Below are positions 36,646 through 45,212 of a stretch of DNA of 64,000 nucleotides, piece after piece. The notes beneath the pieces were generated by a model, which saw nothing but the letters and a program-made list of their open reading frames with translations, was not told the origin of the DNA and ran no database searches. This DNA is from Aidingimonas halophila. GTDB lineage: Bacteria; Pseudomonadota; Gammaproteobacteria; Pseudomonadales; Halomonadaceae. Positions within the stretch are counted from its first letter, which is position 1; each line of letters starts with the position of its first letter. Position numbers and translations under genes: made by a program. Where the stretch lies: assembly GCF_900106955.1 (NCBI RefSeq), contig NZ_FNNI01000003.1, forward strand, positions 1 through 64,000, written 5' to 3'.

Positions 36646-37917
36646 TCAGCCGAAGAGTTTGAGAACGAGCCGGAAAGAGATAGCAAAGATGGCAACCAGC
36701 CCCAGGAGTGCGAACAGGGTCTGCCACGGGCCGTTCTTGAGATCGCCCATAACGTCGCGACGCTGCGTCAGCAGGAAAAGGATGATGCCGAGGAACGGTG
36801 CCACCAGAACGGTCAACGCCTGAGCGATGATGATCAACTCGATGGGAGACCCCTTGGACACCACGGTTACCGCCGCGCCCCAACCCAGCACTCCGTAAAC
36901 AAGCAGTTTGACTCGCCAGGTCGAGAGACTACTGTTCCAGCCCAACGCGTCCGCCAGTAGTGTTCCCCCCGCCGAGGCATTGGCCGCCATCGAGGAGAAA
37001 GCCGCGGCAAAAAAGCCCAGACCGAACAGGATCGAACCTAGCCGACCAGCGAGCGGCTCGAGGACGCTTGCCAACTGCGGGAAGGTGGTCGCAACGGTAC
37101 CGGTCGAGTTGAGCACAGCGGAAGCCACGATGATGATCAGCATCGCCATGAAGGCAGTCGCCACATTGCCCGGCAGGGTGTCCATCAACGTGATGGCGCG
37201 ATACTGTTCCCGCTTGAGCTGCCTCTCATGGATGGCGTAACCGGTATAGAAAGCCGAGTTGATCGAAAAATTGGTCCCGATGAGCGCAATCAGTAATACG
37301 CCGGCCTCGGCAGGAATCTTCGGTACCAGCCCCTTGGCAGCGGCCACCCAGTTAGGATCGCTGAGAATCGTCGAGGCGAGAAAGCCGACCGACATCAACC
37401 CGATCAGGGCCACCAGCAGTCGCTCCATCACCTTGTAGGTGTTACGCATAGCGATGAGAAGTCCCACTGCGACGGTGCAAGCGATCGTCCAGCCGACCAC
37501 CGAACCTCCCAGTAGCAGGCTCAACGCCAGACCTGAACCCACTGCATTGCCGACGGCGAACATTAACGTGATCGCGAACACGCCGAACCCCGCCATCACA
37601 CCGACCGCCCGGCCCAGTTTCTGTTTGGTCACGGCGACGACTGAGTCGCCTGAAGCCAGCCCAAGACGAACCGCCATGTCGTTGAAAACGAACATGAGCA
37701 CTGCCGACACAATAATCACCCAGAGCAGCACGTAGCCGTATTGGCTACCGGCCTGGACGGCGGATGTTAGTGCACCCGGGCCAAAGCGCCAGGCACCAGC
37801 CACAAATGCAGGCCCCATGAGGGCGAGCATTTGTGGAACCGACAGAGAAAACCGGGACCGACTGAGTGTCGTCGACGATACCAGCGATTCGGAGTCCCGC
37901 TTAGTGTCTGTGTTCAT
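36646..37917 (-). CDS. Nramp-family-like permease lacking the metal-binding motifs
   Basis: A 423-residue membrane protein with about eleven helices and the overall pattern of Nramp transporters: the first helix (GPAFVAGAWRFGPGALTSAV, residues about 35-54) aligns with the GPGF...DPGN helix, and the sixth includes LIGTNFSINSAF where Nramps have an MPH motif. The residues that coordinate manganese or iron are changed: Asp and Asn of DPGN become Gly and Ala, and MPH becomes FSI. Metal transport is therefore doubtful. The ATG at 37917 has AGGAG upstream. Its neighbours, a DHDPS-type lyase and a porin, suggest import of an organic acid. Confidence 0.75.
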   Translation of the reverse strand: MNTDTKRDSESLVSSTTLSRSRFSLSVPQMLALMGPAFVAGAWRFGPGALTSAVQAGSQYGYVLLWVIIVSAVLMFVFNDMAVRLGLASGDSVVAVTKQKLGRAVGVMAGFGVFAITLMFAVGNAVGSGLALSLLLGGSVVGWTIACTVAVGLLIAMRNTYKVMERLLVALIGLMSVGFLASTILSDPNWVAAAKGLVPKIPAEAGVLLIALIGTNFSINSAFYTGYAIHERQLKREQYRAITLMDTLPGNVATAFMAMLIIIVASAVLNSTGTVATTFPQLASVLEPLAGRLGSILFGLGFFAAAFSSMAANASAGGTLLADALGWNSSLSTWRVKLLVYGVLGWGAAVTVVSKGSPIELIIIAQALTVLVAPFLGIILFLLTQRRDVMGDLKNGPWQTLFALLGLVAIFAISFRLVLKLFG

Positions 37918-38036
37918 CACGCGCTCCTGATAGCTCTTTTTATAGGAATAGGGAATGGATGAGTCTGGCGAGACGGTGATGCACTTGTGGCATCACCGAG
38001 GGAGCCGATCTCTGAGCGACAACCAGCCAAACGCGA

Positions 38037-38954
38037 TCAGACCAATTTCGCTTGATGCATGGCGTCGGCGATCTGTTTGTCCGCGCCTTCGGCGAGAGGA
38101 CGTAGTGGTGCACGCACGGTAGCGTTATCGAGAATACCCCGAGCGACAAGCGCCCACTTGAGGGCCACGGTTCCTTCCATGTGGGAGCCGCGGTGGTAAA
38201 CGTTTTTGGTTACTGGCAGCAGACGATCGTGCAATTCGCGCGCCTTGGCGTAATCCTGAGCCTTGCCGGCCTTGATCATCTCAATCAGCGGTTCCGGCGC
38301 GATACCACCATAACCGACCAATGCACCATCGACGTCGAACATGGTGTGCAGCAGATATTCATCGTGACACGTCAGGATTTGCAGTTCTGGATACTCAGCA
38401 CGAATCACAGGGATTTCGGTGTCCCAACGCTTCATGTTCCGCACGCCGTTCTTCATGGCGAAGACGCCCGGCTGCGATACGATATCGAGCTGAGTCTGGA
38501 GATTGTAGGTCGCCTTGGTGTTATCCGGATACTGGAACAAGATCAGCGGCAAGCCGCTTTCTTCGTGGATGCGACGGTAGCGCTCCTGGGGGGCGCCTTC
38601 CTGGTAGCCGAAACGCAGCCAGCCGTGAGACGGATAGACCAGGCCCGCGGTAGCGCCTGCCTTAACCGCTCGCTTCGCCTCTTCGGCGGCAACGTAATCG
38701 CCTTCGCGTGTGATTCCGGCGATGATCGGGACCTCACCCTTGACCGACTCGACGAAAGCTTCAATGACCCGTGTCTGTTCATCGGACGTCAGGAAAGTGC
38801 CTTCCCCGGCATGACCCAAAACAACCAGCCCTTTGACACCGTCAATGCCCCCTAGCCAGGAACCAAGTTTCTTGATGCCGGCATAGTCGATTTCGCCATC
38901 GCGGGTGAAGGGGGTAACCGGTGCGGGTGTCAGACCTCTGAGATCGAGAGACAT
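38037..38954 (-). CDS. dihydrodipicolinate synthase/N-acetylneuraminate lyase family protein
   Basis: A 305-residue class I aldolase-fold enzyme. Conserved features are the GHAGEGTFLT loop (the GxxGE motif, residues about 48-57), Tyr142 in FQYPDN and the Schiff-base lysine, probably Lys168 in AMKNGVRN. It is unlikely to be the housekeeping DapA: the substrate-contact residues differ and it sits with a porin, a permease and a LacI regulator. A catabolic lyase or dehydratase for a sugar acid or hydroxy-keto acid is the best guess. The ATG at 38954 follows AGAGGA. Confidence 0.82.
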   Translation of the reverse strand: MSLDLRGLTPAPVTPFTRDGEIDYAGIKKLGSWLGGIDGVKGLVVLGHAGEGTFLTSDEQTRVIEAFVESVKGEVPIIAGITREGDYVAAEEAKRAVKAGATAGLVYPSHGWLRFGYQEGAPQERYRRIHEESGLPLILFQYPDNTKATYNLQTQLDIVSQPGVFAMKNGVRNMKRWDTEIPVIRAEYPELQILTCHDEYLLHTMFDVDGALVGYGGIAPEPLIEMIKAGKAQDYAKARELHDRLLPVTKNVYHRGSHMEGTVALKWALVARGILDNATVRAPLRPLAEGADKQIADAMHQAKLV

Positions 38955-38982
38955 GGGGAATCCTCTTTTGCGCATATGTGAT

Positions 38983-39000
38983 AACGTTACTGGGAACGTT
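38983..39000. promoter_or_regulatory. pair of AACGTT-centred candidate LacI-family operators
   Basis: Two AACGTT cores lie 12 bases apart centre to centre, at 38983-38988 (within TAACGTTA) and 38995-39000 (within GGAACGTTTG). LacI-family operators are usually symmetric around a central CG. They lie about 30-45 bases before the lyase start, in the divergent gap with the LacI gene, where a repressor should bind. Assignment is inferred. Confidence 0.35.
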
Positions 39001-39222
39001 TGCAAATGGTTCCACCAAACCTTCTGCTCTCAAAGTCGACGTTAGTCTAAAAATGTCGAAAAACGTCGTGAGGAACGAATTCCCTGCGCGGTGTCCCCAT
39101 TGTCGACACCTTGCTTATAAGATCGCGCCCGAATCGCTAGAATCGTTCATGCTGGCATCGGTGAACAAAAGATGCTGAAACTCGAACTCGCTGAACACTT
39201 CGCCTCATGGACAAGTACACTG

Positions 39223-40227
39223 ATGAATGACAAACCGATAACCCTGCATGACGTTGCCAAGGCAGCTGGTGTAAGCACGTCGACCGTTTCTCGTGTTCTT
39301 GACGAACGGCTGCCGCCTTCCAAGAGCCCCGCAGCCCAGCGGGTCAGGCAGGCCGCAGAAGAGCTCGGCTACAAGCGAGACATACTCGCTTCCAGCCTGC
39401 GTCGTGGCGGCACCGGTACTATCGGCGTACTGGTACCTCGATTGAGCGACACCGTCATGGCTCTCATCTATGAGGCAATTTCCCGAGCCGCTCAGGAGCG
39501 TCACTATTTCACTATTGTGGCGACCTGCGGCGACGATCCTGAGAGTGAACGCCAAGCCGCCGAGTCACTGCTGAATCGACGTGTAGACGGATTGATCCTG
39601 GCCACCAGTCGGCTCGACGATCAGCTACCCTCGCGACTGCGCGATCAGGGAGTGCAGCACTCCCTAGTGTTGCGCACCGATGGCACCAGCCCCTCGTCGC
39701 TGGGCGATGATACCCAAGGCGGATATCTCGCTACCCGACATCTGCTCGACCTCGGTCACCGCGATATCGGACTGGTCGCCGGGCCAAGCTTCACTTCCAC
39801 GGCACGGGATCGCCAGGAGGGGTTTCGCCGCGCGATGCAAGAGGCGGGCATCCCCGTGCGCGAGGCTTGGGTGGTGGAATCTGGCTTCGGTATTGAATCG
39901 GGAGAGACGGCTGGTTTTGACATTCTCTCCCAACACGAGCAGCCCTCGGCGATCTTCGCGGTCAATGACAATCTCGCAATCGGCGTCATGGCCGCCGCAC
40001 ACCGCCTCGACATCGACATCGGTGCATCGCTCTCACTAGTTGGCTACAACGACATTCCACTGGCAGGCCGGCTTCCAATTCCGCTAACCTCGGTTCATAT
40101 CCCTTTTGATTACATCGCTCAACAGGCGATAGAACTACTGTTAAGGGAGCAGCCCGCAGGATCGTCCTGTATCAGGCGCGCTATGCCCAGCTTGATTCCA
40201 CGGGCCTCGTCGGTGAGATATCGCTGA
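39223..40227 (+). CDS. LacI-family transcriptional regulator
   Basis: A 334-residue LacI/GalR-type repressor. It opens with the helix-turn-helix TLHDVAKAAGVSTSTVSRVL (residues about 6-25) and has a hinge region, then a periplasmic-binding-protein-like sensor domain with IFAVNDNLAIGVM and SLVGYNDIPLAG near the C-terminus. The ATG at 39223 places the DNA-binding domain at the usual distance from the N-terminus; an in-frame ATG at 39172 is possible, and neither has a strong ribosome site. It is divergent from the lyase-permease-porin genes, which it probably represses until a sugar-acid-like inducer is present. Confidence 0.87.
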   Translation: MNDKPITLHDVAKAAGVSTSTVSRVLDERLPPSKSPAAQRVRQAAEELGYKRDILASSLRRGGTGTIGVLVPRLSDTVMALIYEAISRAAQERHYFTIVATCGDDPESERQAAESLLNRRVDGLILATSRLDDQLPSRLRDQGVQHSLVLRTDGTSPSSLGDDTQGGYLATRHLLDLGHRDIGLVAGPSFTSTARDRQEGFRRAMQEAGIPVREAWVVESGFGIESGETAGFDILSQHEQPSAIFAVNDNLAIGVMAAAHRLDIDIGASLSLVGYNDIPLAGRLPIPLTSVHIPFDYIAQQAIELLLREQPAGSSCIRRAMPSLIPRASSVRYR

Positions 40228-40371
40228 GCCTTCTAACAGGTGGAGCCACTAAGTTACGTCCGACCACACCTCGTTTCCTCGCCACGGGATTTCGCAACCC
40301 AGTAAGAACAGCATCCCGGTCAATGCCATCCGATCATGAATGGGGTACAGGCTGCCTCACCACCCCAATCA

Positions 40372-40454
40372 GGGCAGCCTCGCTATGGCGTTCCGCCTAT
40401 GAAAGTGGATTCACGCTCTACCATGCAGGCCAGTGTCTGAGGCTGATCGCATGA
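40372..40454 (+). pseudogene. fragment identical in reading to the 3' end of amaA
   Basis: These 83 bases match 35074-35156 with no gaps and eight differences. In frame they encode the last 26 or so residues of AmaA, with only one amino-acid change (Ala to Ser) after the first Arg; the other differences are silent, and the stop codon is at the same place. Upstream of 40372 the similarity is lost. It is therefore the remnant of a second amaA-type gene, or the displaced end of the original one. The pair of copies forms a direct repeat around the porin-permease-lyase-LacI cassette. Confidence 0.85.
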
Positions 40455-40501
40455 GACTGAGCCTCGCCCCGTATCCGTCAACATCGAATGCCGCCATCGG
40501 C

Positions 40502-41053
40502 TTACACGGGTCGAGGGTCATCGGCGATACGGGCTTCCAGGGTTTCCGCCAGCGTGAAGACGTGAACATCCTCGACACCCATGGCGCGTAGCGCATCGGC
40601 GAGATTCAGCAGGTAATCGCTGTTGGGGCCGCTCGGGCCATGGGAATCCGCAATGTGCCGGGCCATGGCATCGTACGATGCCGCGCCCAGGAAGGCGGGG
40701 TTGGCGTCGGTGGCGATATAGACCAGGCCCTCGGCCTGCTCACCATCCGTAAAGTGCAACGGCGTAACCTCGCGGAGATAGCCGTTCTTTTCGCGCACAT
40801 CCAGCGGGCCCAGCGTCTCGGCCGAGATACGGTAGGCCATGCCATGGCATACGGCACCGGGCTCGCGTATCAGGGTAACGACACGCCCCGGTGATTCGGG
40901 TGTACCGCGATGATCATGAGAGCCCTGCCAGAAACGACGCGTCCAACCATGGATATATGCCGGCCGCCGCTCGTGGTAAGGGAAATCCGCCTTCCAGATC
41001 AGCGACCCATAGCCGAATACCCAGACATCGTTTTCATTTGCGACGTCGTGCAT
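40502..41053 (-). CDS. gamma-glutamylcyclotransferase, ChaC type
   Basis: A 183-residue protein of the ChaC/GCG family, which splits the gamma-glutamyl group from glutathione to give 5-oxoproline and Cys-Gly. The substrate-binding YGSL motif lies at residues 15-18 in VFGYGSLIWK, followed by the RRFWQGSHDHRGTPE segment that is typical of the glutathione-specific branch. The likely catalytic acid is Glu88 in DVREKNGY. The product links functionally with the 5-oxoprolinase subunit at 17148-17903, although the genes are not adjacent. Confidence 0.85.
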   Translation of the reverse strand: MHDVANENDVWVFGYGSLIWKADFPYHERRPAYIHGWTRRFWQGSHDHRGTPESPGRVVTLIREPGAVCHGMAYRISAETLGPLDVREKNGYLREVTPLHFTDGEQAEGLVYIATDANPAFLGAASYDAMARHIADSHGPSGPNSDYLLNLADALRAMGVEDVHVFTLAETLEARIADDPRPV

Positions 41054-41144
41054 TGCGTGACTGCTCCATTACTGGGGCATCTGTGATAATCGATCACGCA
41101 ATATGCCAGAAAACGACGGTGGGCGGAAAGCGCAACACGCCGTC

Positions 41145-41966
41145 TCACTGCATCAGCATGCCGCCGGCATCGTCATCGAGTGAAACGCCTTCGACGCCGA
41201 TATCCGCTTCAAGCGCCAGCAGATAATGACGCAGGGCGCGCCGGGTCGCTTGCTCGCGGAGTGTATGACGCACATGAACGGCCACCGATTCATAGGTCAG
41301 CAATTCTCCCTCGATGCGTTCATCGATACTGACGACATGCCAGCCATAGCGTGATGCCAGCGGGCGACTGTGCAACCCCTCGGGCAGATGCTGCAAGGCA
41401 CGATCCAGTTCACCGACCGTCTGTCCCGGCACCAGCCAGCCAAGTTCACCGCCTTCATCCTTTGAGGGACAAGCCGAATGGCGCTGGGCCAGTTCGGTGA
41501 ACCGTTCAGGCGCCTCATGCAGCGACCGGATCAACGCTTCACCCTGCCGGTAGCCGGCGTCCCGTGCTTCGGCATCATCCGGCGCCGCCGCCAGCAGGAT
41601 ATGGCGGACGCGCAGTTGCGTGGGTTCGCTGAAGCGCTCGGGATGCGAGCGATAGAAGCGGTGGCAATCCGCTTCGGAGGGCTCGGGGACGTCCAGCTCC
41701 CGGTCCAGCAAGGCGGCGATCGCCGTGTCCTCGTCATCGATACGGTCATCGGGCAAGTCAGTCCCCCTCAGGGCCTCGATGCGCTGGCGCAGCAGTTCGC
41801 GCACCACCAGGGCGCGCGCCGCCTTGAACTGGGCACTGCCGGCGGAATCCGCCGGGTGATACTGCATCTCACGAGCGATGGCGTCCTCCCCGATGGTGGC
41901 CTCGCCGACCCGGATGGGCGGTGGCGTGGCACCGCCAGGAATCTGTTCTATCTCGATCATTTGCAT
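41145..41966 (-). CDS. parvulin-type peptidyl-prolyl isomerase linked to nitrate reductase genes
   Basis: A 273-residue protein with an N-terminal helical region, as in NifM/PpiC-like chaperones, and a parvulin domain (about residues 115-215) that includes QLRVRHILLAA, GGELGWLVPGQ and SRYGWHVV. The ATG at 41966 follows AGGAG; a TTG two codons earlier is less likely. There is no signal peptide, so it works in the cytoplasm. It follows narI in the same direction after a 217-base gap that holds a long hairpin. Parvulins are found next to narGHJI in several proteobacteria and probably help fold the cytoplasmic NarGH complex. Confidence 0.82.
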   Translation of the reverse strand: MQMIEIEQIPGGATPPPIRVGEATIGEDAIAREMQYHPADSAGSAQFKAARALVVRELLRQRIEALRGTDLPDDRIDDEDTAIAALLDRELDVPEPSEADCHRFYRSHPERFSEPTQLRVRHILLAAAPDDAEARDAGYRQGEALIRSLHEAPERFTELAQRHSACPSKDEGGELGWLVPGQTVGELDRALQHLPEGLHSRPLASRYGWHVVSIDERIEGELLTYESVAVHVRHTLREQATRRALRHYLLALEADIGVEGVSLDDDAGGMLMQ

Positions 41967-42039
41967 GGTCAACTCCTGGTCCCGTGCAGCAGACTATTCT
42001 ATTTAGACTCGCGGTACCGCTCGGGGCTACCCCGTCGAC

Positions 42040-42118
42040 AAGCCTGCGAGGAGGCGCTGTGAACCCCTCCCTGGGCGCTACCTTCACCATCCATGGTGAA
42101 GGACCTCCTCTTCGGCTT
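42040..42118. repeat. long imperfect hairpin, likely dispersed intergenic repeat
   Basis: A nested hairpin of about 80 bases lies between narI and the isomerase gene. Its tip is a perfect 10-2-10 palindrome at 42081-42102 (CCTTCACCAT, CC, ATGGTGAAGG). Outer arms pair as GAGGAGG with CCTCCTC and AAGCC with GGCTT. The layout resembles intergenic palindromic repeats that I recall as common in Halomonas genomes, but no second copy is visible in this window. It may end or attenuate nar transcription before the isomerase gene. Confidence 0.6.
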
Positions 42119-42183
42119 GCCCCCGGTGGGCCGGCCCCGCTCGTAGGCCTGTCGCCGGGAAAGCCCGAGTCCCTGCCACATTC

Positions 42184-42867
42184 TCAGCCCCGCTTACGTA
42201 CCAGTTGGTAGCGCCGGGTCACATACCCCAACGGGGCACTCCACACATGCACCAGACGCGTAAAGGGAAACAGCAGGATGATGGTCAACCCCAGGAAGAT
42301 ATGGAGCTTGTAGATCCACGACACCTCGGTCATGTAATCCGCGGCTCCCCCGCCGAAGAACACGATGGCCTGCGCCCAGGACGCCAGCGTCAGCATCATC
42401 TCACCGTCGAGATGCCCCAGGGAGAAGAACACCGTCACCAGCCCCAGCCCTGCCTGGAAGACCAGGATCGCCAGAATCAGGGTGTCCATGAAGCCTGACG
42501 AGGCACGGACCCTCGGGTTGAACAGGCGGCGGTACAACAACATGGCGCCTCCCACGATACACAACACGCCGGCAATCCCACCGATGACGATCGCCAGAAT
42601 CTGCTTGGTTCCCGGCGACAGGAAAGGGGCATAGACCCAATGGGGCGTCAGCATGCCGAACAAGTGGCCGAAGAAGATCACGATGATACCGATATGGAAG
42701 AGGTTGCTGGCCAGCCGCATGTGCTTCGAGGACAGCATCTGGCTGGAGCCGGTTTTCCAGGTGTACTGGCCATGATCGAAACGCAACAGACTACCGACCA
42801 GGAAGACGGTGCCGGCCAGATAGGGGTAGTAACCATAGATCAGGTGTTGCAGATACTCGGCAAACAT
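42184..42867 (-). CDS. narI: respiratory nitrate reductase gamma subunit (cytochrome b)
   Basis: A 227-residue membrane subunit with five helices, the normal length for NarI. It oxidises quinol and passes electrons through two b haems to NarH. The four haem-ligand histidines are recognisable as His58 and His68 (LFHIGIIVIFFGHLFG) and His189 and His207 (YKLHIFLG and RLVHVWS), offset by two from the E. coli numbering. The start at 42867 follows GGGAGA and comes 13 bases after narJ; longer upstream frames overlap narJ. Confidence 0.94.
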   Translation of the reverse strand: MFAEYLQHLIYGYYPYLAGTVFLVGSLLRFDHGQYTWKTGSSQMLSSKHMRLASNLFHIGIIVIFFGHLFGMLTPHWVYAPFLSPGTKQILAIVIGGIAGVLCIVGGAMLLYRRLFNPRVRASSGFMDTLILAILVFQAGLGLVTVFFSLGHLDGEMMLTLASWAQAIVFFGGGAADYMTEVSWIYKLHIFLGLTIILLFPFTRLVHVWSAPLGYVTRRYQLVRKRG

Positions 42868-42880
42868 GGGGTGTCTCCCA

Positions 42881-43654
42881 TCAATGAGTGGCCGTGGACG
42901 ATGCATCCCCGCCGGGCGGCATGATATGCACGGCCTGACTGGGTACGTCGCGCTTGCGCTCCGCCAGCCGCCGTCCTTCGGCGGACTGCAGGGCGCAATC
43001 CTGGTCGGATTCGGCGGAAAACCGCACCGCCTCTTCCTCCCAGACAGCGTCCAGCGCCTCGGGGGTATGGTCGGGAGTCTCCTCCTGCACCTCGGGGCGG
43101 TGGGCATCGATATCCCACTCCGCTCCAATCAATGCCAACAAGGCGATGATCAGCCGGGCATAGCCGGTATCGCGCTCGTCCAGGCGCGCGGCCAGCAGCG
43201 CCAGGATATGGCGGATCTCGCCCAGCCAGCGACCGATCTCGTTCTCCGGGCGCGTCGACAGGTATTCCAGGAACAACGGCAGGTAATCCGGCAACTCATG
43301 GGCGTCGAGTTCAAACCCGGCGGCGCTGTACTCGGCCATCAGATCGACCATCGCCTGGCCGCGGTCGCGGGATTCGCCGTGTACATGTTCGAACAGCAGC
43401 AGCGATGTACTACGACCGCGATCGAACAGCGCCACGTAGTCGGCCTGCCAGTCCAGCAGGTCCGCCGTGCCCAGCCGCCGGCACCAGTCGATGAGCGCGG
43501 TACGCAATGACTCCGCCCAACGCCGTTCCGACCCGAGAATGTCGATCATCTCGGGCATGGCCTCCTGCAACTCGTCGGTGGGGTAATCGAGGAGCCGCGC
43601 CAGCACGCGCAGACTGAGCATGCCGCGAATCCGGGGACGGTTCATCTCATCCAT
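42881..43654 (-). CDS. narJ: nitrate reductase molybdenum cofactor assembly chaperone
   Basis: A 257-residue NarJ/DmsD-type chaperone, mostly helical, with the typical LARLLDYPTDELQ start and the LPLFLEYLS segment near the middle (about residue 125). It helps insert the molybdenum cofactor into NarG before membrane attachment. The ATG at 43654 has GGAGG upstream and overlaps the end of narH by eight bases. A C-terminal extension rich in charged residues is longer than in E. coli NarJ. Confidence 0.92.
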   Translation of the reverse strand: MDEMNRPRIRGMLSLRVLARLLDYPTDELQEAMPEMIDILGSERRWAESLRTALIDWCRRLGTADLLDWQADYVALFDRGRSTSLLLFEHVHGESRDRGQAMVDLMAEYSAAGFELDAHELPDYLPLFLEYLSTRPENEIGRWLGEIRHILALLAARLDERDTGYARLIIALLALIGAEWDIDAHRPEVQEETPDHTPEALDAVWEEEAVRFSAESDQDCALQSAEGRRLAERKRDVPSQAVHIMPPGGDASSTATH

Positions 43655-45212
43655 GACGCGCCTCCCCGTCTTCGGCACGTGGGTCGTAGACATCGACGGG
43701 CTGGACCAGTGTCGTGGTCTGGCTGCGCCCACCAAAGAGGCTGGTGGCACTGTCGCCACCGTGGCAACCGTCACCGAAACTGAAACCGCAGCCGCCGCGC
43801 TCGGGGAAGGCATCGGTGGCCAGTTCACGGTGGCTGGTGGGAATCACGAAGCGATCCTCGTAGTTGGCGATGGCCAGGTAACGATACATCGCCTCCACCT
43901 GCGCTTCGCTCAAGCCCACTTGCGCCAGCACATCGGTGTCGGCGTCACCCTCTACATGCTTGCCACGCATGTAGACCCGCATCGCCATGAGACGCTTGAG
44001 CGCCAGTACCACCGGAGCTTCCTCGCCGGCCGTGAGCATGTTGGCCAGATAACGCACCGGGATACGCAGCGACTCGATCTTCGGCAGGACACCGTCGTAC
44101 TCGACATGACCGGCCTCGGCGGCGGATTGGATCGGCGACAAAGGCGGTACGTACCACACCATCGGCAGGGTGCGATATTCGGGGTGCAACGGCAGCGCCA
44201 ACCCCCAGTCCATGGCCAGCTTGTAGACCGGGCTGGCCTGGGCGGCGGCAATCACGTTCTCCTCGATGCCGTCTTCTCTTGCCTGGGCGATCACTTCGGG
44301 ATCGTTGGGATCGAGAAAGATGTCGCGCTGGCGATGATAGAGATCCTGCTCATCGGGTGACGCAGCCACTTCCTCGATACGGTCGGCATCATAGAGCAGT
44401 ACGCCGAGATAGCGGATGCGACCCACACAGGTTTCCGAGCAGATGGTCGGCTGGCCCGACTCGATACGCGGATAGCAGAAGATGCACTTCTCGGATTTGC
44501 CGGTCTTCCAGTTATAGTAGATCTTCTTGTAGGGGCAGCCGGAGATGCACATCCGCCAGCCACGGCACTTGTCCTGATCGATCAGGACGATGCCGTCTTC
44601 TTCGCGCTTGTAGATCGCTCCACTCGGGCAGCTCGCCACGCAGGTCGGATTCAGGCAGTGCTCGCACAGCCGTGGCAGGTACATCATGAAGGTGTTCTCG
44701 AACTGGCCGTAGATATCGGCTTGTATCTGCTCGAAATTCGAGTCCTTGCGGCGTTTGGCGAACTCGGTGCCGAGAATCTCCTCCCAGTTGGGGCCCCACT
44801 CGATCTTGTTCATGCGCTGTCCGGAGATCAGCGAACGCGGCCGCGCCGTGGGCTGGTGCTCGCCCTGCCTGGCGGTGTGCAGGTGCTCGTAGTCGAAGGT
44901 GAACGGCTCGTAGTAGTCGTCGATCTCCGGCAGGTCCGGGTTGGCGAAGATGTTCGCCAGCACCCGCCACTTGCCGCCGATGCGCGGCTCGATCCGGCCA
45001 TCCTTGCGCCGCAGCCAGCCGCCCTTCCACTTCTGCTGATTCTCCCACTCCTTGGGATAGCCGATGCCTGGCTTGGTCTCGACGTTATTGAACCAGGCGT
45101 ACTCCATGCCTTCACGACTGGTCCAGACGTTCTTGCAGGTCACCGAGCAGGTGTGACACCCGATGCATTTGTCCAGATTGAGGACCATGCCTACCTGGGA
45201 ACGAATCTTCAT
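43647..45212 (-). CDS. narH: respiratory nitrate reductase beta subunit (iron-sulphur)
   Basis: A 521-residue electron-transfer subunit. The first cluster is bound by Cys16, Cys19, Cys22 and Cys26 (CIGCHTCSVTC). Further groups are CEHCLNPTCVASCPSG and CRGWRMCISGCPYKK; the tryptophan in the second is the feature that makes a [3Fe-4S] cluster in E. coli NarH. The C-terminal region has a Gly/Cys-rich stretch (RGGCGFSFGDGCHGGD). The start overlaps the narG stop by four bases, so translation is coupled. Confidence 0.95.
   Translation of the reverse strand: MKIRSQVGMVLNLDKCIGCHTCSVTCKNVWTSREGMEYAWFNNVETKPGIGYPKEWENQQKWKGGWLRRKDGRIEPRIGGKWRVLANIFANPDLPEIDDYYEPFTFDYEHLHTARQGEHQPTARPRSLISGQRMNKIEWGPNWEEILGTEFAKRRKDSNFEQIQADIYGQFENTFMMYLPRLCEHCLNPTCVASCPSGAIYKREEDGIVLIDQDKCRGWRMCISGCPYKKIYYNWKTGKSEKCIFCYPRIESGQPTICSETCVGRIRYLGVLLYDADRIEEVAASPDEQDLYHRQRDIFLDPNDPEVIAQAREDGIEENVIAAAQASPVYKLAMDWGLALPLHPEYRTLPMVWYVPPLSPIQSAAEAGHVEYDGVLPKIESLRIPVRYLANMLTAGEEAPVVLALKRLMAMRVYMRGKHVEGDADTDVLAQVGLSEAQVEAMYRYLAIANYEDRFVIPTSHRELATDAFPERGGCGFSFGDGCHGGDSATSLFGGRSQTTTLVQPVDVYDPRAEDGEARHG

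Noticed and set aside
35157-40371. An integrative element with its own integrase
   Set aside because: The flanking direct repeat is real, but no recombinase, transposase or tRNA was found within or beside the block.
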